Counted from the first letter of the stretch, positions 6,137 to 11,583 are shown. The stretch is 13,179 bases of DNA from Baffinella frigidus (GCA_026770585.1 MU646643.1:277113-290291), one strand, 5' to 3'. Notes: generated from the letters alone by a model not told the origin. Made by a program: numbers and translations.

Positions 6137-6220
6137 CTCTGCAGGGCTGACGCAAGAGGTAGGTCGAGAATCACTCCGAGGCGGGCTGGTCCTTGAGGCT
6201 CATAGACTTTTGTATCACTC

Positions 6221-6357
6221 AACTGCCAGCGAGAAAATTTCGCAGAGGACGTGAAGACTCTTTTAAAACATTGTTGTCGCTGTCACAGCGACTATAATGT
6301 GTCTGAGACACATTATAGTGTCTTCACGTCCTCCGCGATTTTTTTTCGCTGGCAGTG
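6221..6357. mobile_element. Branched hairpin element (137 bp) with CACTC flanks
   Basis: Arms at 6222-6258 and 6320-6356 (ACTGCCAGCGAGAAAATTTC against ACTGCCAGCGAAAAAAAATC, then a shared GAGGACGTGAAGAC) agree at 33 of 37 positions. CACTC lies directly outside at 6216-6220 and 6358-6362. The enclosed sequence holds two adjacent hairpins, GTCGCTGT/ACAGCGAC (6276-6292) and ACTATAATGTGTCT/AGACACATTATAGT (6291-6319). The strand could fold into a stem with two side arms. No coding capacity. Confidence 0.75.
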
Positions 6358-6362
6358 CACTC

Positions 6363-6540
6363 GACCCAAGGCTCAAGGGCCTTATTTAGGGCCTGTATCG
6401 AGAGGAATAGAGAAGAAGAAGTAGTTACCAAATTGACGTAATGTCAACGTATATATACGGCTTTGCTGTATATAACTCTTACCATGAGATGAGTTGGTAC
6501 GTCCACTGTTTTTGGTGTGAGTCAATCCCCGCCGATTGCA
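6363..6540. other. No recognisable gene or family member
   Basis: Mixed sequence with a purine-rich patch (GAGAAGAAGAAGTAG), a tiny hairpin TTGAC/GTCAA at 6433-6447 and TA-rich CGTATATATACGG. Nothing here supports a gene. Confidence 0.5.
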
Positions 6541-6567
6541 GCCGAGATGGCAGAGTGGTAAGGCAAA
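6541..6567 (+). other. tRNA 5'-end-like fragment (A box only)
   Basis: GCCGAGATGGCAGAGTGG followed by TAAGGC resembles the acceptor/D-arm portion of class II (Leu/Ser) nuclear tRNAs, and TGGCAGAGTGG fits the RNA polymerase III A-box consensus. Downstream there is no anticodon arm, T arm or B box at tRNA distance. At best this is a tRNA-derived relic or a SINE head, and chance similarity is possible. Confidence 0.3.
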
Positions 6568-6632
6568 TCAGGGAGGAGTGATGCATGGCCACCATTTCCA
6601 TGGAAACTTTTTTATTTTTTAAAAAATCGGTG

Positions 6633-6694
6633 ATGAAACTTACTACACAGAACTATCTTCACTAGTGACATTAAAGCAAACGTGTAGTATTTCT
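6633..6694. mobile_element. Family C core remnant
   Basis: ATGAAACTTACTACACAGAA, then CACTAGTGACATTAAAGCA and CGTGTAGTAT, matches the interior of 11121-11185 (ATGAAATTTACTACACAGAA, CACTAGTAATATTACAGCAT, CGTGTAGTAA). Matching outer arms could not be found here, so the arms are lost or highly diverged. TTTCCATGGAAA (6595-6606), a perfect 12-bp palindrome, lies just upstream. Confidence 0.55.
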
Positions 6695-6708
6695 AATTGA
6701 AATCCACG

Positions 6709-6747
6709 GGTCACCGTCGCGCCCGGATGTCCGGGCGTAACGTGACC
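6709..6747. repeat. Hairpin GGTCAC ... CGCCCGGA/TCCGGGCG ... GTGACC
   Basis: The inner 8-bp perfect stem (6720-6727 and 6730-6737) has a 2-nt loop, and outer GGTCAC/GTGACC pairs add a second stem across short asymmetric bulges. It uses the same CGTGACC motif seen in families C, D and E. It lacks a clear U tract and is not called a terminator. Confidence 0.55.
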
Positions 6748-6810
6748 AATTCCAATACACCTTGAAGAAAAGGGTCCACTTCCCGTTCAAAAGTGTCGGT
6801 CTTTCGAGTG

Positions 6811-6866
6811 GATGGTCAAATTTTGACCATCATAATCGATGGTTAAATTGATGGTCAAATCGATGG
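6811..6866. repeat. GATGGTCAAA palindrome and degenerate repeats
   Basis: GATGGTCAAA T TTTGACCATC (6811-6831) is an exact palindrome around one T. It is followed by the related words CGATGGTTAAATTGATGGTC and AAATCGATGGA. Small local repeats leading into the CT tract. Confidence 0.65.
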
Positions 6867-7118
6867 ATGGAAGGGGTCTCTCCTCTCTCTCTCTCCATCC
6901 CCCTCTCTCTCTCCCTCCCCCTCTCTCTCTCCCTCCCCCGCTCTCCTCTCTCTCCTCTCTCTCCTCTCTCTCCGCTCTCTCCTCTCTCTCCTCTCTCTCG
7001 CCCTCTCCTCCATCCCTCTCCTCTCTCGCTCTCCCCTGTCTCTCTCCCTCTCTCTCTCTCTGCTCCTCTCCCCCAGCCTGCCGGCGGGGCCCGTCGTGGG
7101 AGTGATGGATGGAAGGGG
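6862..7118. repeat. CT-rich tract bounded by 15-bp direct repeats
   Basis: GATGGATGGAAGGGG is found exactly at 6862-6876 and 7104-7118. Between them lies about 180 bp of irregular CTCTCT/CCCTC microsatellite, then CCCCAGCCTGCCGGCGGGGC and CCGTCGTGGGAGT. All open frames here (Ser/Leu/Pro-rich or Arg/Glu-rich) are microsatellite translations, not genes. The direct repeats could be a long target duplication, as made by target-primed retrotransposition, or a product of slippage or duplication. Confidence 0.75.
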
Positions 7119-7148
7119 CGGATACAGCTGCCTGACGAGGCCCGGGAA

Positions 7149-7220
7149 TCGCCGCTGCAAACGTCGCTCAATCCAACCTGCCACGCGAGGACGGGCTTGG
7201 TTCAGGAGAACCTGTGTGGC
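7149..7220 (+). repeat. Repeat X, copy 1
   Basis: CGCCGCTGCAAACGTCGCTC followed by AATCCAACCTG (7149-7181), then GGGCTTGGTTCAGGAGAACC (about 7193). Both halves recur in swapped order in the spacer of the adjacent large hairpin (7319-7398), and the first half recurs at 7779-7811 with TTCAAGCC in place of CTCAATCC. Confidence 0.75.
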
Positions 7221-7496
7221 GCGGATCCGGGTAATGCGTAGGACCCTACGGTGTTGCCTACCGTAGGGGTGCCCGTACCCGGTCTTCGTACCCGTACCCG
7301 CACCCGTGACAGGCAGCGAAGGGTTTGGTTCAGGAGAAACTGTGCGCCGCTGCAAACGCCGCTCAATCCAACCTGCAGCGGCGTCAGCGCGTCGTCAGCG
7401 CTGCGTGTCACGGGTGCGGGTACGGGTACGAAGACCGGGTACGGGCACCCCTACGGTAGGCAACACCGTAGGGTCCTACGCACTACCCGGATCCGC
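7221..7496. repeat. Large inverted repeat with 98-bp arms
   Basis: Arms 7221-7318 and 7399-7496 are reverse complements with only two mismatches in 98. They run from GCGGATCCGGGTA through CCTACGGTGTTGCCTACCGT and GTACCCGGTCTTCG to CGTGACA and GCAGCG. The 80-bp spacer is made of repeat X halves. Each arm contains its own smaller CCTACGGT/ACCGTAGG hairpin. No target duplication is clear; the right flank CGCACTACCCG echoes the arm end. The near-identity implies recent inverted duplication or ongoing correction between arms. Overlapping frames are not credible genes. Confidence 0.85.
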
Positions 7497-7620
7497 CGCA
7501 CTACCCGAACGTACGATTGGGACATACTAGTATTAGTAAAGCATCTGTAGGCAATACAGAAGGACCTAAAGGATCTGCCCCGTGTGGCAGGGCCGCCTAG
7601 TCCCTAGTGCCTAATCCCTT

Positions 7621-7722
7621 ATCCCCTAAGTGCCCAGTAGGCGCATACGCCCTACCGTAGGGCCCTAGGACCAGCCTAGGACCTCAGGCCCCCAAATTTG
7701 GAGGCCTGGTCACTTAAGGGAT
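7621..7722. repeat. Nested hairpin (102 bp)
   Basis: ATCCCCTAAGTGCCCAG and its partner CTGGTCACTTAAGGGAT (7706-7722) pair with two mismatches. Enclosed are CCTACCGTAGG (7651-7661) and a near-palindrome CAGGCCCCCAAATTTGGAGG (from 7685). It may be another member of the CCTACGGTAGG group, but only one copy is present. Confidence 0.55.
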
Positions 7723-7816
7723 ATGTTATTACAGAACCTGGCCCCAGAACCGTGGCAAAGCAAAAATGGCGGGAAAACGCCGCTGCAAACGTCGTTCAAG
7801 CCAACCTGTAGGAAGA

Positions 7817-7972
7817 CTAGCTCTGCCTCAGTTCAATTTGGGCTCATAGATATTTCACCCCCCCCGAAATTTTACAGGTAAATTTCATGGGGGGGGGGGT
7901 CACAATTCACCTGTGAAATTTCGGGGGGGGGCGGAATATCCACGAGACCAAATTGAAGTGGGGCAGAGCTAG
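7817..7972. mobile_element. 156-bp palindromic element with opposed C and G tracts
   Basis: Arms pair from CTAGCTCTGCC at 7817 to GGCAGAGCTAG at 7972, through TTCAATTTGG/CCAAATTGAA, ATATTTCACCCCCCCC/GGGGGGGGCGGAATAT and GAAATTTTACAGGTAAATT. The loop holds G11 (7889-7899). The outer arms have only scattered mismatches over about 60 bp. The C8 and G9 tracts pair with each other across the stem, so they are part of the structure. No target duplication could be fixed. The 75-codon antisense frame is a read-through of the arms. Confidence 0.7.
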
Positions 7973-8050
7973 GAGGTGGAGATCGAATCCACCCGGAAAC
8001 AACTCGTAAGAGGGAACTGGACGTTACGGCTCGTTTTCGTGGAAATTGGC

Positions 8051-8074
8051 GTGGCGTGGTCCCACACGAGAATG
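8051..8074 (-). repeat. Inverted copy of a family D end plus its flank
   Basis: GTGGCGTGGTCCCACACGAG followed by AATG is, with one change, the reverse complement of 9035-9058, which comprises the right end of the family D copy and the host flank ACCACGCC. The flank is included, so this is an inverted duplication of an already-occupied locus rather than a separate insertion. Confidence 0.7.
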
Positions 8075-8076
8075 GG

Positions 8077-8115
8077 AAGAAATCCCAGTATTTTCCCAAA
8101 ATACTGGGATTTCTT
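8077..8115. repeat. Perfect 18-bp stem hairpin, 3-nt loop
   Basis: AAGAAATCCCAGTATTTT (8077-8094), loop CCC, AAAATACTGGGATTTCTT (8098-8115). This is the tightest perfect hairpin in the window. It lies directly after the family D end fragment, where the family D interior would be expected. Confidence 0.85.
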
Positions 8116-8234
8116 CAAGACCTAGCGTTAATTCCAGTCCCCGAATGTGTAATTTAAATGGCTGGCGGGGTTAGGTTCAAATCAGCTCGTAAGAGCGGCC
8201 GACACGGGGTCCAGTAAGTAGCACAACGCAAAGG

Positions 8235-8432
8235 GCATACAGTCCACCTACCCTAACACAGGATACCGTAACACATACTTACCCTCCACACATAAGCCTT
8301 CGGCCGGCCCCCGATTTCCCTCTGCAAGGAAGTATGCCTGAAGGGTGGACACCATAACGCATACCTACCCTCCACACATACTCAATCAGTCCGGCCCCGA
8401 CGGGTATGTGTTAGGGCAGGTCCACTGTATGC
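8235..8432. mobile_element. 198-bp inverted-repeat element
   Basis: Ends GCATACAGTCCACCTACCCT (then AACAC) and GTGTTAGGGCAGGTCCACTG (then TATGC) pair with two mismatches in about 25. Inside is a direct repeat, ACC(G/A)TAAC(A/G)CATACTTACCCTC-type sequence at about 8266-8293 and 8350-8380, ending CCTCCACACATA. Both internal copies resemble the element's own left end (CATACNTACCCT), suggesting internal duplication of terminal sequence. Confidence 0.65.
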
Positions 8433-8489
8433 GGTGCTGGCGCTGGTAGTTTGGCAATAAATTACCAATCTCTCTCTTCAAGCCAACCT

Positions 8490-8520
8490 CCCACTCGAGA
8501 ATGCAGGAGGGCCCAATTCC
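8490..8520 (+). mobile_element. Family D left-end fragment
   Basis: CCCACTCGAGAATGCAGGAG followed by GGCCCAATTCC matches the left terminus of family D, then similarity stops. The upstream word TTCAAGCCAACCT also precedes the element at 7817, so a host segment carrying it has been copied. Confidence 0.65.
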
Positions 8521-8550
8521 AACCCGAGAAGCTTTTACAAGTGGGCATTT

Positions 8551-8692
8551 TTGATCTCCGCGAAAGCATCAACTAATTGCTTTTGGGCAACGAATTTTAC
8601 CACACGATAGGGCCATACTAGTATTAGTAAAGCGTTTGTGTAGTAAATTTCGAAGCGCCAAAAGCAATGAATTGATACTTTTGCGGAGATGA
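8551..8692. mobile_element. Family C element, copy with ATTT flanks (about 142 bp)
   Basis: Ends TGATCTCCGCGAAAGCATCA (from 8552) and the partner ending TTTTGCGGAGATGA pair closely, and the stem continues through TAATTGCTTTTGG. The centre is ACTAGTATTAGTAAAGCGTT, then GTGTAGTAA. ATTT lies outside both ends (8547-8550, 8693-8696), with one extra T on the left. It is the sister of 10142-10282: 137 bp between the ATCTCC boundaries in both. The antisense frame is an artefact. Confidence 0.75.
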
Positions 8693-8751
8693 ATTTGTGT
8701 GACGACTTTCGCGAGTTTGGGCACGTTGCTCCCGGCAGGCGGCCAGTCGAC

Positions 8752-8819
8752 CTCTCGTAAGTCAACATCTCTCGTAAGTCAACATCTCTCGTAAGTCAAC
8801 ATCTCTCATAAAGTCAACT
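8752..8819 (+). repeat. 17-bp tandem repeat, four copies
   Basis: CTCTCGTAAGTCAACAT is exact at 8752-8768, 8769-8785 and 8786-8802, with a variant CTCTCATAAAGTCAACT at 8803-8819. The array is bracketed by CCAGTCGAC (8745-8753) and GTCAACTGG (8814-8822), which are near reverse complements. Confidence 0.9.
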
Positions 8820-8855
8820 GGTCCCAGTGGTCGGTCGTGTTCAGGCACCGGCAGA

Positions 8856-9048
8856 CCACTCGAGAATGCTGGGGGATCCTTTTTACATGTGGGGTTGTAA
8901 ACATTTGTACCAGGATAGGGCATTCTAACCTCGCGCCTGGTATATTTTTTACTTGAATGGCTCCAATGGATATGAAAGTTACAACCCAAATGCTTACTTT
9001 TGAAAGCATCTCACTTTTAAACAGGCCCCTCTAGCATTCTCGTGTGGG
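8856..9048 (+). mobile_element. Family D element, copy 3 (about 193 bp)
   Basis: CCACTCGAGAATGCTGGGGG at the left pairs with the end AGCATTCTCGTGTGGG. The interior ACATGTGGGGTTGTAAACAT, TTGTACCAGGATAGG and GAAAGTTACAACCCAAATGC is shared with the other copies, but the TACTACAC motif is mutated to TACAACCC and the CGTGACC portion is replaced. GACCAC is found at both edges but overlaps the terminus, so it is not a reliable target duplication. Confidence 0.75.
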
Positions 9049-9058
9049 ACCACGCCAG
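9035..9058 (+). repeat. Partner of the inverted duplication at 8051-8074
   Basis: CATTCTCGTGTGGGACCACG followed by CCAG: the right end of the family D copy plus 8-10 bp of host flank. The pair brackets about 1 kb, 8051-9058. Confidence 0.65.
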
Positions 9059-9228
9059 GCCACAAGTCGAAATTTCACGATGGCTGTTAGTAAGTTAACC
9101 TCGCAACTTTCAGGCCGATCCTCTGCACCGCCACTCGAGGCTAGACATGTGACTATTTCAAAACAGGGATTCGTTTACAAGTCAAGAGAGAAAAAAAGGT
9201 GTACTAATTTTCATACAAATAGGGGCGT

Positions 9229-9270
9229 TTGGTCACGTACCCGCGGGATATCCCGAAGGTACGTGACCAA
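9229..9270. repeat. Hairpin TTGGTCACGTACC / GGTACGTGACCAA
   Basis: Perfect 13-bp arms at 9229-9241 and 9258-9270 enclose the perfect palindrome CGGGATATCCCG (9244-9255). The arm word TTTGGTCACGT is also the right arm of family E at 5379-5389, linking the two. A CCACTCGAG word at 9131-9139 suggests a degraded family D left end just upstream. Confidence 0.75.
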
Positions 9271-9342
9271 GCCTGCCCGTGACTGGTACTAAATCTATCA
9301 ACCCCAGATTTAAAATGGTCAGGTTTCTAACTTCGAGTGGCG

Positions 9343-9535
9343 GGGGGCTTGATGCGATCCGAAAGGAAGCCTGGCTTTTCTGCAGAACAAGTTCCGGTGT
9401 CCGCCTATGTTGGGAGCTCGAAGGACCTAAAGGACCCAAAGGTTCTGCCGCGATCCTCTGCACCGGGGTGGCTGAATGCGATCCGAAAGGAAGCAGGGGG
9501 GTTCTGCAGAACCATGTCCAGAGTCCGCCTTAGTT
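9343..9535 (+). repeat. Direct repeat of about 70 bp, two copies
   Basis: Copy 1 is 9343-9411 and copy 2 is 9465-9535. They share TGCGATCCGAAAGGAAGC, then TTCTGCAGAAC and GTCCGCCT, with differences between. CGATCCTCTGCACCG also occurs at 9117-9131 and 9452-9466. Overlapping forward frames (84 and 91 codons) are products of the repeat and have no recognisable domain. Confidence 0.8.
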
Positions 9536-9852
9536 TCGCAACCGTCGAGCTCTGGACGCTTCGCTGGGCCCTGAAGCGGCTCAAATCGCCTCTACGCTCC
9601 AAAAAAGTCTAAAAAGGGGGTACGAAATAAAAAAAGGGGGTGAGGTAGAGGCGATTTAATCCGCTTCAGGTCCAAAAACAGGTTTCAGGGCTGGACGCTT
9701 CCGTAACGAGCCTATGGTGGGAGTTGAAAGAACCTCAAGGACCGGGGCAAGGCTCCTGAAACGGGTGTGTCTTGGAAGAAGGTTAAGTTAACTGGGCGAC
9801 TACTTTAGCCTATGGTGCGCGTTGAGAGAGCCCCAAGGACCTCAAGGAAAAG
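9403..9852 (+). repeat. Dispersed repeat of about 43 bp, three copies
   Basis: GCCTATG(T/G)TGGGAG... followed by a purine-rich AAGGACCTAAAGGACC-type tail is found at 9403-9443, 9710-9752 and 9808-9852. The spacing is irregular and the tails are G/A-rich. A similar CCCTATGGTGGTTCGAAACC occurs in the family G tandem units directly downstream, so that array may derive from this word. No gene is visible in 9674-9850. Confidence 0.6.
9567..9673. repeat. Inverted repeat with 29-bp arms
   Basis: GGCCCTGAAGCGGCTCAAAT (9567-9595 overall) pairs with 9645-9673 at all but a few positions. The loop contains two AAAAAGGGGGT words. CTGGACGCTTC occurs just outside on both sides (about 9552-9562 and 9691-9701), but not adjacent to the arms on the right, so it is not a simple target duplication. 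Confidence 0.7.
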
Positions 9853-9925
9853 GGGTACCTCGATTATCGCACACCGTGCCCCTCGTAGGACCACCACAGG
9901 GGCCCTGCGTACGTGTATCGGCGTG

Positions 9926-10107
9926 CAGGGGTACCTCGCTCCCTAGGACCCTACAGTAGGGCCCTATGGTGGTTCGAAACCAACGCCCCCTAGGACCCTA
10001 CAGTAGGGCCCTATGGTGGTTCGAAACCAACGCCCCCTAGGACCCTACAGTAGGGCCCTATGGTGGTTCTAGGGGGGGGGTCGTTTCTTATGAGCGAGGT
10101 GCCCCTG
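9926..10107. repeat. Family G unit with 47-bp tandem core and G tract
   Basis: Outer arms CAGGGGTACCTCGCT (9926-9940) and AGCGAGGTGCCCCTG (10093-10107) pair with one mismatch. Inside, a 47-bp unit beginning CCCTAGGACCCTACAGTAGG and holding the palindrome GGTTCGAAACC is repeated at 9941, 9988 and 10035 (the last cut at about 10069), and G9 follows at 10072-10080. The window start (1-44) matches the right end. The unit combines a minisatellite with an inverted-repeat boundary. Unknown nature. Confidence 0.7.
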
Positions 10108-10141
10108 TACAGTAGGGTCTTACAGTAGGGGCAGAACAAGT

Positions 10142-10282
10142 TAATCTCCATACAAGTATTAATTAATTGCTCTTGGGCAACGAAAATTACTACACGATTT
10201 GCTTATAAAAGTAATAGTAGAGCATTTGTGTAGTAAATTTCGTTGCGCCAAAAGCAATTATTTAATACTTGTATGGAGATGA
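10142..10282. mobile_element. Family C element, copy with AAGT flanks (141 bp)
   Basis: Ends TAATCTCCATACAAGTATTA and the partner ending AATACTTGTATGGAGATGA pair nearly perfectly. The stem continues through TAATTGCTCTTGG and GCAACGAAAATTACTACAC (to 10195), and the right partner has GTGTAGTAAATTTCGTTGCG. AAGT flanks both ends (10138-10141, 10283-10286). It is the same length and organisation as 8551-8692, but the outer arm bases differ in a paired manner. Confidence 0.8.
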
Positions 10283-10654
10283 AAGTAGGCTCCCCCTGGA
10301 ACCGGGTCGACCGACAGGGCACGGGACGTACAAAAGTCAACTTTGGGAAGAAAACGGCTCCAAGGGCGACCCAATGGCTCAAAGGGCGACCCTGGAATAC
10401 CCCCCCGAAGGGCCCTGCGTGGGGGCACGGGGCGTACATAACGCAGCCTGCACAAGGAAGAAGCCCGTCTGTTTTCCGAGCGAGCGGCCCAGCAAGTGTT
10501 TCCTGTCTCAGGGAGGGCCCTTCGGGGGTTATTCAAAAGTCAATTTCCCAGACTTTTGGGGAAACCCGGGCACTTGTCGGCCAAAAGTTGACAAAAGGGG
10601 CAAATGGCTCCAAGAACGGGCACGGGATACCCTGGAAGGACCTTGGGTGGTCAG
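10283..10654. other. Apparently single-copy stretch, no supported gene
   Basis: This 370-bp stretch is GC-rich and mostly free of the repeats above. It has weak internal repeats: GGCTC(C/A)AAGGGCGACC twice at about 10355-10392, and a distant echo of CAAATGGCTCCAAG...GGCACGGGATACCCTGG at about 10602-10634. Forward frames of 184 and 162 codons overlap each other and the family C arm; neither shows a domain, and frame usage gives no preference. It could be an exon fragment or a decayed gene, but nothing in the sequence proves it. Confidence 0.4.
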
Positions 10655-10658
10655 GGAG

Positions 10659-10806
10659 CACCAACCCTCACAGCCTGAGCAAATCGTCGAATTTGAGGTC
10701 ACAAATTCCCCTTGGAGGCCGCCGGATTCCGGCGTCCGTGGAGCCATTTTGCCTTGAAAATAGAAGGTGGAAAATCATCGATTTGCTCAGACTTTGAGGG
10801 TTGGTG
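10659..10806. mobile_element. Palindromic element with GGAG target duplication (148 bp)
   Basis: Arms CACCAACCCTCACAGCCTGA... (10659-10686) and 10779-10806 differ at 2 of 28 positions, and a central hairpin GCCGGA-T-TCCGGC lies at 10721-10733. GGAG is present at 10655-10658 and 10807-10810. The related unoccupied sequence TCAGGGAGGCACGG at 11227-11240 carries a single GGAG. Left flank TCAG, the GGAG and right flank GCACG are all in register, so insertion was precise. Only one copy is present in this window. Confidence 0.8.
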
Positions 10807-10861
10807 GGAGGCACGAGAGGTATCAGAAGCGGGGGACGAACCCCACAGCGCGATTTACCAC
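10807..10861 (+). repeat. Host segment duplicated at 11231-11268 and 11473-11496
   Basis: GGAGGCACGAGAGGTATCAG, AAGCGG and CGAACCCC, then ACAGCGCGATTTACCAC, are contiguous here. The first part recurs at 11231-11268 and the second at 11473-11496, separated there by telomere-like DNA and a family A fragment. Confidence 0.75.
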
Positions 10862-10993
10862 TTAGCAGCCACCGGGGGCTTCACGGACACAGTCCATCTA
10901 AACGATTTGTACTAGAATCTTATCCATTGCCCTGGAACCTAACCGGAATTTTACCTTGAATTCCAGGCGAAAAAGACCTCGGACGGTGCTAAG

Positions 10994-11063
10994 TGGTAGG
11001 GTGACGGTCTGAACACCGGGTAGTCGGTGTTGACTACGGTAGCTGTAGGAGTCCAGGGGGGTG
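10994..11063 (+). mobile_element. Family B left-arm fragment
   Basis: GTGGTAGGGTGACGGTCTGA, ACACCGGGTAGTCGGT, TTGACTACGGTAG and GTCCAGGGGGG follow the order of the B left arm and centre (compare 11967-12038). The right arm is absent; sequence passes directly into GTGATCGGAAAACGG. Confidence 0.6.
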
Positions 11064-11066
11064 ATC

Positions 11067-11219
11067 GGAAAACGGTTTTAATTTAAAAAGGGAAACGGTT
11101 TTAATTTAAGACTTAATGGCAATGAAATTTACTACACAGAATGAGTTTCACTAGTAATATTACAGCATTCGTGTAGTAATTTTCATTGAATCAAAAGTTT
11201 TAAATTAGAACCGTTTTCC
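11067..11219. mobile_element. Family C core in different outer arms, left arm doubled
   Basis: GGAAAACGGTTTTAATTTAA (11067-11086) is repeated with one change at 11090-11109; a single partner TTAAATTAGAACCGTTTTCC closes the element at 11219. The inner stem AATGAAATTTACTACAC (11121-11137) pairs with GTGTAGTAATTTTCATT (11171-11187). The core matches 6633-6694 closely. The outer arms are unlike those of 2221, 8551 or 10142. The doubled left arm is a local 24-bp tandem duplication. Confidence 0.7.
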
Positions 11220-11268
11220 TATGAGATCAGGGAGGCACGGGAGGTATCAGAAGCGGACCACGAACCCC

Positions 11269-11480
11269 GAACCCCGAACCCCGAAACCCAAAACCCGAAA
11301 TCCGAAACCCGAAACCCAAAACCCGACACCCGAAACCCTTTATCATAAACCATCAACCATAAGCAATAAACAATAAACCATAAACCATAAACCCACAACC
11401 AAACCCCTAACCACGAACCCCGAAACCCGAAATCCGAAACCCCACAGCGGGCTACGAAGGGATTTTCGGCCCGAACCCCC
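11269..11480 (-). repeat. Telomere-like CCGAACC/CCATAAA block
   Basis: About 210 bp of CCCGAAA, CCCCGAA and CCATAAA variants, followed by a family A end (CCACAGCGGGCTACGAAGGG at 11442-11461). It lies exactly between the two halves of the host segment that is contiguous at 10807-10861; GAACCCC is present at both junctions (11262-11268 and 11473-11479). This suggests expansion from, or insertion at, a GAACCCC seed. Confidence 0.7.
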
Positions 11481-11518
11481 CAGCGCGATTTACCACACAG
11501 CGGGCTACGAAGAGATTT
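11442..11518 (-). mobile_element. Two family A end fragments
   Basis: CAGCGGGCTACGAAGGGATT (11446-11465) and CCACACAGCGGGCTACGAAG (11493-11512) are copies of the same family A terminus that opens the full element at 11587. Each loses similarity after about 26 bp. Repeated copies of a terminus next to a full element suggest replication slippage or aborted insertion. Confidence 0.7.
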
Positions 11519-11583
11519 GGGGGTAAAGGAGTTTAGCCAGGCTGTATTTGGGGTAAAGGGGGGTAGTCGGGCTGTATTTGGGG
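11519..11583 (+). repeat. 30-bp tandem repeat, two copies
   Basis: GGGTAAAGGAGTTTAGCCAG plus GCTGTATTTG (11521-11550) is repeated with changes at 11551-11580 (GGGTAAAGGGGGGTAGTCGG plus GCTGTATTTG), and a third GGGTAA leads into the family A element. Confidence 0.8.

Noticed and set aside
6830-7355. Several long frames on both strands through 6830-7355
   Set aside because: They translate a CT/GA microsatellite (Ser/Leu/Pro or Arg/Glu repeats) and an inverted-repeat arm.
8077-8115. Intrinsic transcription terminator
   Set aside because: The stem is perfect but A/T-rich, has no downstream T tract, and the window looks eukaryotic without a gene upstream.
7981-8183. Pol III B-box-like words GATCGAATC (7981) and GTTCAAATC (8175)
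   Set aside because: They fit the loose GWTCRANNC consensus, but neither has a T stem of proper geometry or an A box at the right distance, so no tRNA or SINE is called.
8752-8819. CRISPR-like array
   Set aside because: The 17-bp units are directly adjacent, with no spacers.
8856-9054. GACCAC target duplication around family D copy 3
   Set aside because: The left GACCAC overlaps the CCACTCGAG terminus, so the match is partly built into the element. The other D copies show no equivalent.
10243-10797. 184-codon and overlapping 162-codon forward frames
   Set aside because: They begin in the arm of a family C hairpin and end in another hairpin element. Two frames are open together in GC-rich DNA, and no conserved domain is visible.
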